64,000 nucleotides of DNA, taken from the NCBI RefSeq assembly GCF_900105625.1, contig NZ_FNSD01000001.1:4526001-4590000 (forward strand), read 5' to 3'. The stretch comes from Terriglobus roseus. GTDB lineage: Bacteria > Acidobacteriota > Terriglobia > Terriglobales > Acidobacteriaceae. The position numbers and the translations under genes were made by a program. Positions 1 through 8,464 of the stretch are shown here, in pieces. Each line of letters opens with the position of its first letter. Within the stretch, counting starts at the first letter, position 1. Under the pieces are notes generated by a model. That model ran no database searches. It worked only from the letters and a program-made list of their open reading frames with translations, and had not been told where the DNA came from.

Positions 1-293
1 GTGGAGACAAAGCTTTCGGGTTTGCGCCAGATCTGCATAAATATGTCTTGCAACACGTCCTCGGCTGCAGCCGGATCACGCAAGACACGGAGCGCGACCG
101 AGTACACAACCCTGCTGTAGCGGTCGAAGATGGTCGCCATTGCGCCCTCGTCACCCCGCTGGATGGCACGGAGCAGAAGACCGTCATCACTCGATGGGGC
201 CATCTCGCTCTCTCTAACGAAAGAACGCGCAAACGGCTCCTGTGGATTGGGCCGCGGCGTGATGTCACCGAATGGGGAGTCGGAAGGAGGCAT
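1..293 (-). CDS. ECF-type RNA polymerase sigma factor, N-terminal part (cut by window edge)
   Basis: About 97 codons are visible; the gene runs off the left edge, so its C-terminal half is missing. After a roughly 35-residue polar N-terminal extension the protein reads LLRAIQRGDEGAMATIFDRY, then VYSVALRVLRDPAAAEDVLQ and DIFMQIWRKPESF. That is the pattern of sigma-70 region 2, the core-polymerase and -10 binding part of group 4 (ECF) sigma factors. The start is the first in-frame ATG; an internal ATG at codon 31 would give a more usual ECF length before region 2. It would direct RNA polymerase to a stress or envelope regulon. An anti-sigma gene is often next to such genes but would lie outside the window. 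It is divergent from tlyA. Confidence 0.85.
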   Translation of the reverse strand, partial: MPPSDSPFGDITPRPNPQEPFARSFVRESEMAPSSDDGLLLRAIQRGDEGAMATIFDRYSRVVYSVALRVLRDPAAAEDVLQDIFMQIWRKPESFVS

Positions 294-435
294 ATTTGTT
301 GACAGTGTGAATCGTTGTGTTCGCAGTGCACGGCCTGATCTTTCAAACAGGACTTGTGCCTCGCAAACCTCCCGATGAGTGTAACGCGCATTCCGAAATG
401 TTGGGCATTTGAGAGGATGGAAAGAGGCGGGGTAC

Positions 436-1239
436 ATGGCTAAGCAACGGTTGGACAAAGTAATGGTGGAGCGTGGCATGGTGCCCTCGCGGGAGCGCGC
501 GACAGGGCTGATTCTCGCGGGCCGTGTTCTTGTCGCCGAACAGAAGCTGACCAAGGCCGGTGCCGCTGTGGATGGAGATGTTGCCATTCGCATCCTCGGG
601 GAAGGCATGCCCTTCGTCAGTCGCGGTGGCCTGAAGCTGCGCGGCGCACTGGATCGTTGGGATATCGATCTGCGAGGTCGGCTCTGCGTGGATATTGGTG
701 CATCCACCGGCGGATTTACAGACTGTATGCTGCAGGCCGGCGCAGCCGCGGTGCTGGCGGTCGATACCGGTTACGGGCAGATGCATATGTCCATGCGCAA
801 TGATGCGCGCGTCGGCCTGATGGAGCGCACAAATGCGCGTCTGCTGGAGCCGGGCGTGCTCCTCACGCAGTCTTCCGCACTGGCCCAGTCGGCCACTCCT
901 GCATTGGCCCCTGATGTGGCACCGAGCTTTTTTGCAATGGATGTCTCCTTTATATCTGCAACGCTGGTGGTGCCGGCTGTGGTGCGTTCCCTTGCTCCTG
1001 CAGAACAGCAGTGGCGGGGCGAGGCCGTGACGCTGGTGAAACCGCAGTTTGAAGCTGGCCGCGAGTGGGTGGGCAAGGGAGGCATTGTGCGCGATCCGGC
1101 TGCGTACGAGATTGCGATTGATCGCGTCCGAGGCGCGGTTGCTGAGGCGGGTGGAGTAACGGTCGATGTCACGGACTCGCCGATCACCGGCGCGGAAGGC
1201 AATCGTGAGTTTCTGCTCTATGCCCGATTCGGCGGCTGA
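436..1239 (+). CDS. tlyA: TlyA-family rRNA 2'-O-methyltransferase / hemolysin-like protein
   Basis: 267 residues. An N-terminal S4-type RNA-binding domain (about 1-65: RLDKVMVERG, AGRVLVAEQK) is followed by an FtsJ-like SAM-dependent methyltransferase domain with motif I VDIGASTGGFTDCMLQAGA near residue 85 and an AMDVSFIS segment. Family members 2'-O-methylate 16S/23S rRNA cytidines. The open frame extends upstream to a TTG at 409, but the ATG at 436 has a purine-rich AAAGAGG/GGGG stretch just before it and gives the normal TlyA start, so I use 436. The tlyA stop is 20 bases before the nadK ATG, an order (tlyA-nadK) found in many bacteria, which suggests one transcript. Confidence 0.93.
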   Translation: MAKQRLDKVMVERGMVPSRERATGLILAGRVLVAEQKLTKAGAAVDGDVAIRILGEGMPFVSRGGLKLRGALDRWDIDLRGRLCVDIGASTGGFTDCMLQAGAAAVLAVDTGYGQMHMSMRNDARVGLMERTNARLLEPGVLLTQSSALAQSATPALAPDVAPSFFAMDVSFISATLVVPAVVRSLAPAEQQWRGEAVTLVKPQFEAGREWVGKGGIVRDPAAYEIAIDRVRGAVAEAGGVTVDVTDSPITGAEGNREFLLYARFGG

Positions 1240-1258
1240 GAGAAGTACACTTGTGCCT

Positions 1259-2113
1259 ATGCCGCACGTTGCAATCATCTCCAAGCCGCAGAAGCCGGAG
1301 TTAGTCGATCTGCTTCCAGAGCTTGTGAATTGGCTTGAAAGCCATAACTACACCCCGGCCCTGGACGAAACCAGCGCGGAGTACATGGGCCAAAAGGGAC
1401 TTGCCCGGGATGATATGCCCAAGCTGTGCCCGGAACTGGTGATCGTTCTCGGAGGCGACGGCACACTGCTCTCTGCTGCGCGTTCTTTTGCGCGCACGGA
1501 TACGCCGATTCTCAGCGCTAATCTTGGTTCGTTAGGTTTCCTTACGGAAGTTCCTCTGTCCGAGCTGTATCAGACGCTCGACGCCTGGCGCGAAGGTTCG
1601 TGCAAGGTGGATCAGCGTGGCATGATGCACGCTGAACTGGTTCGCGATGGCGCAGTTTACAAGGAATGGGACGCGCTGAACGACGTCGTCATCGCAAAGG
1701 GCGCAATCGCGCGCATGGGTGACTACATCATCGAGCTTGGTGGCCAACTGGTCGCGCGCTTTCGCGCCGATGGCATCATCGTCTCGACCCCGACAGGCTC
1801 CACGGCCTACAACCTCGCGGCCAATGGCCCCATCGTGATGGGAAGCGTGAACGCCATGATCGTCACACCCATCTGTCCGCACCTGCTGACGCTGCGGCCG
1901 ATCGTTGTGCCGGGCGACACGGAAGTGCGCGTTTGTGTGGAAGGCATCGCCGATCAAACGTACCTGACGGTCGATGGCCAGGAGGCAGTCGAATTGAAGT
2001 TGCACGATCAGCTTCGGTGCCGGCAATCGAAGTACCGCGTGCGACTCGTGCGGCTCGGCGAGCACGGTCTGTTCAGCGTACTTCGTTCCAAGCTGAAGTG
2101 GGGCGAGCGCTAG
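1259..2113 (+). CDS. nadK: NAD kinase
   Basis: 284 residues. It carries the NAD kinase signature LVIVLGGDGTLLSAAR (GGDGT loop, around residue 65), followed by LGFLTEV, the LNDVVI segment and STPTGSTAYNLAANGP in the second half. The enzyme phosphorylates NAD to NADP in the cytosol and is normally essential. The longest frame begins inside tlyA at 1166, but the ATG at 1259 gives the usual beginning MPHVAIISKPQKPE; a GTG six bases upstream is the only close alternative. It is co-directional with tlyA and is followed by a strong intrinsic terminator. Confidence 0.95.
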   Translation: MPHVAIISKPQKPELVDLLPELVNWLESHNYTPALDETSAEYMGQKGLARDDMPKLCPELVIVLGGDGTLLSAARSFARTDTPILSANLGSLGFLTEVPLSELYQTLDAWREGSCKVDQRGMMHAELVRDGAVYKEWDALNDVVIAKGAIARMGDYIIELGGQLVARFRADGIIVSTPTGSTAYNLAANGPIVMGSVNAMIVTPICPHLLTLRPIVVPGDTEVRVCVEGIADQTYLTVDGQEAVELKLHDQLRCRQSKYRVRLVRLGEHGLFSVLRSKLKWGER

Positions 2114-2135
2114 AACGAATGCTGCGATGCAAGAG

Positions 2136-2159
2136 AAAAGGCCCTGCGAGGGCCTTTTT
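2136..2159 (+). terminator. Rho-independent terminator after nadK
   Basis: A perfect 10-bp stem (AAAAGGCCCT / AGGGCCTTTT) with a GCG loop runs directly into five T residues, 22 bases after the nadK stop. It closes the tlyA-nadK transcription unit. Confidence 0.9.
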
Positions 2160-3050
2160 CACTTGTGATCAAGGATACGAACGCTACGGCTTCGTCGATT
2201 GTCGTTCTCATGCCGCATGCTATGTAGTCCTGCGTGGTCACCACGTGGGCATATGAGTCTGGTCGTCCACAGCCCACGGTAAAGTCGCGAGAAGTTGTCC
2301 CACAGATCAGGAGAGATAATTGCCGCCTGTTGCGGCGGCTCAAAGCCTTCAGTCAGGCAAGCAATTTAGCTGGCGTATCCAGCACTGCTGCCTGGAAGGA
2401 AGTGGTCAATGCTGCTGTAGATGGAGCCATATTGAGCGGTTTCCATCTTGACGACAGTTACAACCGGGTGTGTCCAATGCTTCTGCAGTTTTGTGATTTC
2501 ACTCTTCATGTGGGCAAGCTCCTTTCGTGCCCGAAGCATACCCAGAAAAGCCGTAGTCACTCGCCTACATCGTGTCGGCGGCTGCCCGAACAAATACTTT
2601 CTCGATGCGCGCAACTGACTTCATTTTCAAGGGAACCCGCAATAGTTTTCGAAGGCTTAATCGGTTTGAGCGGCGAATATTTGTAGTTTTGCTTTGTAAG
2701 TCGTATTTCTTCACGAAACGGACCGCACGATGCTTAGGCCCCTTCGAAGGAACGTGAGCATTCTCCATCAATCTGGCGGTCACGACAGAATGTCGTCTTT
2801 GAGCATCAAGGGAAGCCGCCGCATCATTCTGCAGACGCCGCTGTCACTGACTACTCAGCGTCTTGGAACGCAACGTGCATGCGCTCTGCACCTCGCAGCC
2901 CACGGGAGCTGCCGAATGAAACGAGAGGGCCTGGCGAACGCATTGAAATGGTCAACCCTGCCGTTGCAGTCGCGCGGGACGGGGATCATGCGTGGCTACT
3001 AGAGGCACCATCATGACGCGAGTGCAGTCTGTCGTCGTAGAACGCGCAAG
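2160..3050. other. Gene-poor stretch, possible gene remnants
   Basis: About 890 bases with no convincing gene. Base composition is visibly less GC-rich than the neighbours, especially 2440-2720. Short frames on both strands match no family I recognise. One plus-strand frame is open without an ATG from about 2736 to a TGA at 3014-3016 and ends in coding-looking residues (ERIEMVNPAVAVARD, HAWLLEAP), so it may be the tail of a decayed gene. No tRNA, repeat array or transposon end was seen. Confidence 0.4.
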
Positions 3051-3052
3051 CG

Positions 3053-3079
3053 AAAGGGCCACTCGGTTGAGTGGCCCTT
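3053..3079 (-). terminator. Hairpin terminator downstream of tRNA-Arg
   Basis: An 11-bp perfect stem (AAGGGCCACTC / GAGTGGCCCTT) with a four-base loop sits 14 bases past the 3' end of the tRNA. On the minus strand it is followed only by TTTCG, so the T tract is weak. Confidence 0.65.
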
Positions 3080-3092
3080 CGTAGATCTTTTA

Positions 3093-3169
3093 TGGTGCAC
3101 CCGGAAGGATTCGAACCTCCGGCCTATTGGTTCGTAGCCAATTGCTCTATCCAGCTGAGCTACGGGTGC
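3093..3169 (-). tRNA. tRNA-Arg(ACG)
   Basis: The minus strand folds as a complete 77-nt tRNA with encoded CCA. The acceptor stem is GCACCCG/CGGGTGC, the D arm GCTC/GAGC, and the T loop contains GGTTCGAATCC. The anticodon stem ATTGG/CCAAT encloses the loop CTACGAA, giving anticodon ACG (Arg, CGN codons, A34 normally edited to inosine). Confidence 0.97.
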
Positions 3170-3206
3170 ACACTGTCGCTTCAACACCGTCAAAGCGCGC
3201 TTACTC

Positions 3207-3235
3207 AAGATACCAAGAGAGAGGCTATGACGCAA
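3207..3235 (-). promoter_or_regulatory. Possible sigma-70 promoter of tRNA-Arg
   Basis: On the minus strand TTGCGT (3230-3235) and TATCTT (3207-3212) are separated by exactly 17 bp, and the -10 lies about 37 bases upstream of the mature tRNA 5' end. Three of six -35 bases and four of six -10 bases fit the consensus, so this is only a plausible promoter. Confidence 0.4.
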
Positions 3236-3254
3236 CTCTCACACAGTGGAAATA

Positions 3255-3521
3255 CTATGCGGGAAGTGCAGCCGGATCGTCCTGCTCCAGCGGTTCTTCG
3301 AGGGAGGGTGGATCGACGATCTCGATACCTGCGCGGCGCAGCAGCTGCCGCACCACAGGCTCATTCAGGCGTGTTGCGTCGTACTCGATGCCGATAGTGC
3401 CGGCGCGCTCGTCGAGCGTGACGCGGCGAATGCCATAGACCTCGCGAATGCTCGCGAGGGCCAGCACAGAGCGTTCGCTTGGCGCCGCGGCGAAATGGAA
3501 CAGAACGTCAACGGTGGTCAT
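3255..3521 (-). CDS. Small HMA-like conserved hypothetical protein
   Basis: 88 residues with no signal peptide or membrane segment. The layout MTTVDVLFHF, LALASIREVYGIRRVTLDE, TIGIEYDATRLNEPVVRQLLRRAGIEI resembles the beta-alpha-beta-beta-alpha-beta fold of heavy-metal-associated domains (a self-contained 'stage' rule plus an EYDATR strand). The CxxC metal-binding pair of true HMA domains is absent, so metal binding is not supported. The C-terminal tail is acidic and Pro-rich. It lies between rfbG and tRNA-Arg on the same strand, 37 bases after the rfbG stop, and could be read through from rfbFG. The fold assignment is an inference. Confidence 0.6.
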   Translation of the reverse strand: MTTVDVLFHFAAAPSERSVLALASIREVYGIRRVTLDERAGTIGIEYDATRLNEPVVRQLLRRAGIEIVDPPSLEEPLEQDDPAALPA

Positions 3522-3558
3522 GGGTGCAGGATACCAGTTCAGGAAGTAGGAAACAGTG

Positions 3559-4662
3559 TCAGGCGCTCATCTTGAGCAGCGTCTCGTAGTCGGCAATCTG
3601 CTTGAGCGTCAGTGCCTGCATGTCGTCGCCTGCAGCTTGCGCGCGATACCAGCGGACAAGCCACTCCAGCGTTGTGTCCATGCGGAGCGACGGTCGCCAG
3701 CCGAGGTCAGCGCGCGCCTTCGATGCGTCGAGCTTCAGGTAGCCCGCCTCATGAACGCCTGGATCAGGATCCAGTGTCCACTTGGCTCCATCTCCCCAGA
3801 CATCGACCATCTTCTCCACGATGCGCGACACCGGCCACGCATCGTCGTCCTGCGGTCCGAAGTTCCACCCGGCAGCTGCAGATGAGTTGCCCTTATACAG
3901 TTCCTCGGCGAGCCGCATGTAGCCCCAAAGTGGCTCCAACACGTGCTGCCAGGGGCGGATGCTCTTCGGCCGGCGAATGCGAACGGATTCGCCGCGAAGG
4001 AAGCCGCGGACCAGGTCGGGCAGCAGGCGATCGTCGGACCAGTCGCCGCCGCCAATGACATTGCCCGCGCGGCCTGTTGCGATGCCGCACCGGTGCTGGT
4101 CAAACGTGGCCACGTTGAAGAACGACTGCCGGTAGGCCGCCGTCACAATCTCGGCGCACGCCTTCGAGGACGAATAGGGGTCGTAGCCGCCCAGGGGATC
4201 GCTCTCGCGATAGCCCCATGCCCACTCTTTGTTCTCGTAGCACTTGTCGGTCGTTACGGAGACCACAGCTCGTACGCTGGGCGTCTTGCGCACGGCTTCG
4301 AGCACGTTAGCTGTGCCGATGACGTTCGTCCGGTAGGTCAGCAGGGGATCGACGTATGAAAGCCGAACGAGTGGCTGCGCGGCCATGTGGATCACGATCT
4401 CCGGAGCGAACTCGGTCATGCTGGCCGTGATCTTCTCCAGATCGTTGATGTCCCCGCGCGTGTCTTCAATGACGTCGCCTATCCGCGCAACGTCAATCAG
4501 GTTCGGCGTCGTGTAGGGATCCAACGCATAACCGCGCACATTTGCGCCCAGCTTCGCCAGCCACAATGCGAGCCATCCGCCTTTGAAGCCGGTATGGCCC
4601 GTCAGGAAGACACGCCTACCCTGCCAAACAGCTTTGTCCGGACCAGTTACCAGAGCTTCCAC
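3559..4662 (-). CDS. rfbG: CDP-glucose 4,6-dehydratase
   Basis: 367 residues, an extended short-chain dehydrogenase. The NAD-binding Rossmann motif is [14 protein letters not shown] near residue 22, followed by the family marker [10 protein letters not shown], the catalytic [12 protein letters not shown] segment, and [12 protein letters not shown] (YxxxK). It converts CDP-glucose to CDP-4-keto-6-deoxyglucose, the entry point of CDP-linked 3,6-dideoxyhexoses of O-antigen. Its start overlaps the end of rfbF by 16 bases, so the two are translationally coupled in the order rfbF-rfbG. The length is typical of the family. Confidence 0.96.
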   Translation of the reverse strand: MEALVTGPDKAVWQGRRVFLTGHTGFKGGWLALWLAKLGANVRGYALDPYTTPNLIDVARIGDVIEDTRGDINDLEKITASMTEFAPEIVIHMAAQPLVRLSYVDPLLTYRTNVIGTANVLEAVRKTPSVRAVVSVTTDKCYENKEWAWGYRESDPLGGYDPYSSSKACAEIVTAAYRQSFFNVATFDQHRCGIATGRAGNVIGGGDWSDDRLLPDLVRGFLRGESVRIRRPKSIRPWQHVLEPLWGYMRLAEELYKGNSSAAAGWNFGPQDDDAWPVSRIVEKMVDVWGDGAKWTLDPDPGVHEAGYLKLDASKARADLGWRPSLRMDTTLEWLVRWYRAQAAGDDMQALTLKQIADYETLLKMSA

Positions 4663-5417
4663 GGTGCCTTGCCTTTCGACCAGAGATCTTCGAGTTGATG
4701 CTTATCGCGAAGGGCATCCATCGCCTGCCAGAAGCCGTGGTGGAAGAACGCCTGGACCTGGCCCTTTTCGACCAGGGCTTCCATGGGTTCGCGCTCGAAC
4801 ATCCATTCATCATTCTTTACTTCATCGAGCACTCGTGGCGACAAAACAAAGAATCCGCCATTGATCCAGCCACCCTCGTCCTTGGGTTTTTCCTGGAAGG
4901 CGTAGACGTGATTGTCCTTCAGGCCGAGCGCGCCAAAGCGGGCACTTGGCTGGATGGACGTCAACGTCGCTTCCTTGCCATGGGACTTATGGAACTCGAT
5001 GAGTTCGGTGATGTTCACATCGCTGACGCCATCGCCATAGGTCATGCAGAAGGCTTCGTCGTCACCCAGATACTGCCGAATGCGGCGCAGCCGGCCGCCC
5101 GTTCCCGTGCTCTCGCCGGTGTCGACCAGCGTCACCTTCCATGGCTCCGCAACGGACTGATGGACCGTCATGGCATTGTTCTTCATGTCGAAGGTGACGT
5201 CGGACATATGCAGGAAGTAATTGGCGAAGTATTCCTTGATGACATAGCCCTTGTAGCCACAGCACACGATGAACTCGTTGATGCCATAGTGCGAGTAGAT
5301 CTTCATGATGTGCCACAGAATCGGACGACCGCCGATCTCCACCATGGGCTTGGGACGCAGACCGGTTTCTTCGCTCAAACGCGTACCCAGCCCGCCGGCA
5401 AGTATCACTGCTTTCAT
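4647..5417 (-). CDS. rfbF: Glucose-1-phosphate cytidylyltransferase
   Basis: 256 residues. It starts [17 protein letters not shown] and continues [19 protein letters not shown], the nucleotidyltransferase signature in the variant seen in RfbF, with the downstream [11 protein letters not shown] and [12 protein letters not shown] segments typical of this enzyme. It makes CDP-glucose from CTP and glucose-1-phosphate and feeds RfbG. It is divergent from rfbH across about 115 bp that must hold promoters for both directions; a 6-bp hairpin (CGGGGC/GCCCCG, 5430-5451) lies in that gap. Confidence 0.96.
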   Translation of the reverse strand: MKAVILAGGLGTRLSEETGLRPKPMVEIGGRPILWHIMKIYSHYGINEFIVCCGYKGYVIKEYFANYFLHMSDVTFDMKNNAMTVHQSVAEPWKVTLVDTGESTGTGGRLRRIRQYLGDDEAFCMTYGDGVSDVNITELIEFHKSHGKEATLTSIQPSARFGALGLKDNHVYAFQEKPKDEGGWINGGFFVLSPRVLDEVKNDEWMFEREPMEALVEKGQVQAFFHHGFWQAMDALRDKHQLEDLWSKGKAPWKLW

Positions 5418-5532
5418 GCTTCCTCATCCCGGGGCATCTTTTGAGGCCCCGCCCGAATTTGCCAGATATTAAGAGTACGATAGACAGCCCGGATGCGTCC
5501 GACAGCCGTCTACTGTAAGCTACAGGATATTC

Positions 5533-6876
5533 ATGACCGACAAGGCCCAAGCTCTTCGTCAGCAGATTCTTGACTTGGTAGAGGCGTACCATGCAGAAGC
5601 TTTCCCCCCGAAAGACTTCGTCCCTAACGCCAGCAATGTTCCTGTCTCTGGAAAGGTAATCGACGCGGCTGATATCAGCGCCGTGGTTGATTCCGCGCTC
5701 GACTCGTGGTTCACGACCGGCCGCTGGGCGAAGGACTTCGAACGCAAGCTGGCGCGCTTTGTTGGCGTACGGTCCGCGTCCCTGGTGAACAGCGGATCCT
5801 CCGCAAATCTGGTGGCTTTCTCCGCGCTCACTTCGCCGAAACTTGGCGACAGACAGATCAGGCCGGGCGACGAAGTCATCACGGTTGCCGCCGGTTTCCC
5901 GACGACGGTCAACCCGATCATTCAGAACGGCTGCATCCCTGTCTTCATTGACATTGCACTGCCCAGCTATGAGGTGGACGTTACCCTGCTGGAAGCGGCT
6001 CGGTCCGAAAAGACGCGTGCCGTAATGATTGCGCATACATTGGGCAATTGCTTCGACCTGGAAGCCGTATCGGCGTTCTGTAAGAAGTACAACCTGTGGC
6101 TTGTGGAAGATTGCTGCGATGCACTTGGCGCTTCGTTCAACGGGAAGATGGCGGGTACCTGGGGAGACATCTCCACGGTCAGCTTCTATCCCGCGCACCA
6201 CATCACCATGGGAGAGGGCGGCGCTGTCATGACGGACAAGCCTGCCCTGCAGGTACTCATCGACAGCTACCGTGACTGGGGGCGTGACTGCTGGTGTGAA
6301 CCGGGTGTCGACAACACCTGCGGCAAGCGCTTCGACTGGCAACTGGGCACGCTGCCGTGCGGCTACGACCACAAGTACACGTACTCCCACATCGGGTACA
6401 ACCTGAAGGCAACCGACATGCAGGCCGCCCTGGGTGTATCGCAGATTGCAAAGCTGCCGGAGTTTATTGCCAAGCGTCGCAAGAACTTTGATTATCTAAA
6501 GGCAGCGCTGCAGCCTGCCTCGGAATGGCTGCTGCTGCCAGAGGCGACTCCTGGCTGCGACCCAAGCTGGTTCGGCTTCGTTATCGGCGTTCGCAAGGAT
6601 GCTCCCTTCACGCGCGACCAGCTGACAGCGGCGCTCGAAGCGGCGAAGATCGGCACGCGCCTGGTATTCGCGGGCAATCTGACGCGGCAGCCGGCCTATG
6701 AGCATGCAGAATTCCGCGTGGTGGGCGAGCTGCCGAACACAGACTTTGTCATGAGCAATGTCTTCTGGGTGGGTGTCTTCCCAGGGCTCACCGAGCCCAT
6801 GCTGGACCACATCGCAGGGACGATCCTGACATTCTGCAAGCAGAGCAAAATGCTGCCGATTGCATCTACCAACTGA
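5533..6876 (+). CDS. rfbH: CDP-4-keto-6-deoxyglucose 3-dehydrase (E1, RfbH type)
   Basis: 447 residues, DegT/DnrJ/EryC1 aminotransferase fold. The PLP lysine is replaced by histidine ([12 protein letters not shown], His222), the mark of 3-dehydrases that use PMP instead of transaminating. The 2Fe-2S cysteine spacing C195-X57-C253-X1-C255-X7-C263 equals that of Yersinia E1. It removes the C3 hydroxyl to give CDP-4-keto-3,6-dideoxyglucose, with electrons normally supplied by an E3 reductase (RfbI), which is not in this window. It is the first gene of a plus-strand operon, divergent from rfbFG. Confidence 0.96.
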   Translation: MTDKAQALRQQILDLVEAYHAEAFPPKDFVPNASNVPVSGKVIDAADISAVVDSALDSWFTTGRWAKDFERKLARFVGVRSASLVNSGSSANLVAFSALTSPKLGDRQIRPGDEVITVAAGFPTTVNPIIQNGCIPVFIDIALPSYEVDVTLLEAARSEKTRAVMIAHTLGNCFDLEAVSAFCKKYNLWLVEDCCDALGASFNGKMAGTWGDISTVSFYPAHHITMGEGGAVMTDKPALQVLIDSYRDWGRDCWCEPGVDNTCGKRFDWQLGTLPCGYDHKYTYSHIGYNLKATDMQAALGVSQIAKLPEFIAKRRKNFDYLKAALQPASEWLLLPEATPGCDPSWFGFVIGVRKDAPFTRDQLTAALEAAKIGTRLVFAGNLTRQPAYEHAEFRVVGELPNTDFVMSNVFWVGVFPGLTEPMLDHIAGTILTFCKQSKMLPIASTN

Positions 6877-6946
6877 TCCTGAACCCAGTTTTGCGGCACA
6901 TAGCGCCTGCATAAACAAACTGCACCACAGAAGGGCGGATAGCTGA

Positions 6947-7744
6947 ATGAATGTGCGCGAACGCAAGATGCTCGACTTGTTGAAGAAAGGCAAAGACGAA
7001 TACGGATACCTCGCCGTCAAGGCGGAGTACGAAGCTGAAGGTACTCGCGTTGACGAGCTGCTGCGCCTGGTGGAGATCTGCCGCAAGGCTGGTCTGGAGC
7101 TGGCCGTGAAGATCGGTGGCTGTGAGGCGATGCGCGACCTCATGGAGACGAAGCAGATCGGTGTGGATTACATCATCGCCCCGATGATCGAGAGCCGTTA
7201 TGCACTGTCGAAGTTTGCTGAGGCAGTCGATAAGGTTTACCCGAAGGACGAGCAGGACGATACTGATTTCCTCTTTAATCTTGAGACCATCAACGCCTTC
7301 AACGTTCTGGATGAGATGGCTGACTTCGCCGCTGCCGCGCCTGAGATCGCTGGCATCGTCTTCGGACGCGTTGACTTCTCGCTGTCCGCTTCTCTCGGAC
7401 GCGAGGCCATTAACGGCCGAGAAGTGACCGACTACGTTTTGAAGACTGCGGCCGCAGCCAAGTCGCGTGGTCTCGATCTCGTCGTCGGTGGCGGTGTGTC
7501 CAGTGATTCCATCCCTGTTCTGAAGGAAATGGCCGCGGTTCACCTGACCCGCTTTGAAACCCGTAAAGTCATCTTCGACGGCCACGCAGCTAACGCTCCG
7601 CACATCGATCAGGGCCTGCTGAACGCGGTTCACTTTGAGCTGCTGTGGCTGCTGAACAAGCGTGAATACTACGGCTCGATTGAGAAGGAAGACTCCAAGC
7701 GCATCGACATGCTGGAGAAGCGCTGGGCAGTGCTCAACTCGTAG
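6947..7744 (+). CDS. HpcH/HpaI aldolase / citrate-lyase-beta family protein
   Basis: 265 residues, no signal peptide. It has the TIM-barrel pattern of the phosphoenolpyruvate/pyruvate-domain superfamily: [10 protein letters not shown], then [17 protein letters not shown] (putative metal ligand Glu113) and [16 protein letters not shown] (putative ligand Asp143). The family cleaves or forms C-C bonds with pyruvate, oxaloacetate or acetyl-CoA-type donors. It sits 70 bp after rfbH, with the SDR following the stop directly. Its place among nucleotide-sugar enzymes suggests that it lengthens a sugar chain or supplies a keto acid, but the substrate cannot be read from the sequence. A preceding GGGCGGATAGCTGA gives a moderate ribosome-binding site. 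Confidence 0.85.
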   Translation: MNVRERKMLDLLKKGKDEYGYLAVKAEYEAEGTRVDELLRLVEICRKAGLELAVKIGGCEAMRDLMETKQIGVDYIIAPMIESRYALSKFAEAVDKVYPKDEQDDTDFLFNLETINAFNVLDEMADFAAAAPEIAGIVFGRVDFSLSASLGREAINGREVTDYVLKTAAAAKSRGLDLVVGGGVSSDSIPVLKEMAAVHLTRFETRKVIFDGHAANAPHIDQGLLNAVHFELLWLLNKREYYGSIEKEDSKRIDMLEKRWAVLNS

Positions 7745-7756
7745 GTGGTTTCGGGT

Positions 7757-8464
7757 ATGAGTCATCGTTTCCTCGTCTTCGGTGCAAGCGGCGCCATCGG
7801 CAGTTCGCTGGTGGCGTCCGCTGCTGCGCGGGGATGGGATGTCACGGCTGTCGCGCGGCATACCCCCGAAACGAACGATGCGGCGAGTGTCTTCGCTTAC
7901 GATCCTTCTGACGGTTCAAACTTTGCCGACTCATCCTTGGCTCAGGCCGAGCCTTTTGACGCAGTCTGCTGGGCGCAAGGCGCCAACGTTAATGACAGCA
8001 TTACTGACGTGGATCTTGAAAAGCACCTCGATATCTACCGGGCAAATTGCCTTTACGTTCTGGCTTCGTTGCAGGGCTTGATGAATGCCGGTAAGTTACG
8101 CGCACCGGCAAAGCTTTGCGTCATCAGCTCCATCTGGCAAAATCTTGCGCGGCAGTCAAAACTGACTTACTGCATGACCAAGGCTGCGGTAGAGGGCATG
8201 GTTCTCTCGCTGTCCACGGACCTTGCCTCCGATGGCCACCTGGTCAATGCTGTCCTGCCCGGAGCGCTTGAGACCCCGATGACCCGCAAGAACCTTTCCG
8301 CGGAACAGATCGATCGTCTGACCGCCGCAACACAGTTTGGTCGCCTGCCTTCGCTTGAAGACGTAAGTGCTGCTGTGCTGTTTCTCTGTTCGCCGGAAAA
8401 TACCGGCATTACCGGCCAATTCATCGCGGCCGATCTGGGGTTCAGCCGTGTCCGCATCGTTTAA
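7757..8464 (+). CDS. Short-chain dehydrogenase/reductase (SDR)
   Basis: 235 residues, classical SDR. The cofactor loop is FGASGAIGSSL near the N terminus, followed by WAQGANVND (NNAG-like), ISSIWQ and the catalytic YCMTK (YxxxK), then LPGALETPM and a C-terminal GITGQFIAADLG typical of the FabG-like subgroup. The frame opens with GTG at 7745 directly after the aldolase stop, but AGGTGG at 7743-7748 fits as the ribosome-binding site of the ATG at 7757. The 3' end overlaps the next gene by 17 bases. Likely role: reduction of a keto group in the sugar pathway encoded here; substrate unknown. Confidence 0.88.
   Translation: MSHRFLVFGASGAIGSSLVASAAARGWDVTAVARHTPETNDAASVFAYDPSDGSNFADSSLAQAEPFDAVCWAQGANVNDSITDVDLEKHLDIYRANCLYVLASLQGLMNAGKLRAPAKLCVISSIWQNLARQSKLTYCMTKAAVEGMVLSLSTDLASDGHLVNAVLPGALETPMTRKNLSAEQIDRLTAATQFGRLPSLEDVSAAVLFLCSPENTGITGQFIAADLGFSRVRIV

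Noticed and set aside
2366-2614. 82-codon minus-strand frame with a Lys-rich helical look (LRARKELAHMKSEI)
   Set aside because: No recognisable homologue or ribosome-binding site; kept only as part of the gene-poor stretch.
2234-2686. 150-codon open frame on the plus strand in the gap after nadK
   Set aside because: No family resemblance, composition unlike the neighbours, no ribosome-binding site; overlapping frames on the other strand are equally long.
5062-6390. 442-codon minus-strand frame opposite rfbH and the rfbF start
   Set aside because: Antisense shadow of two genes with clear motifs; high-GC third positions make long antisense frames common here.
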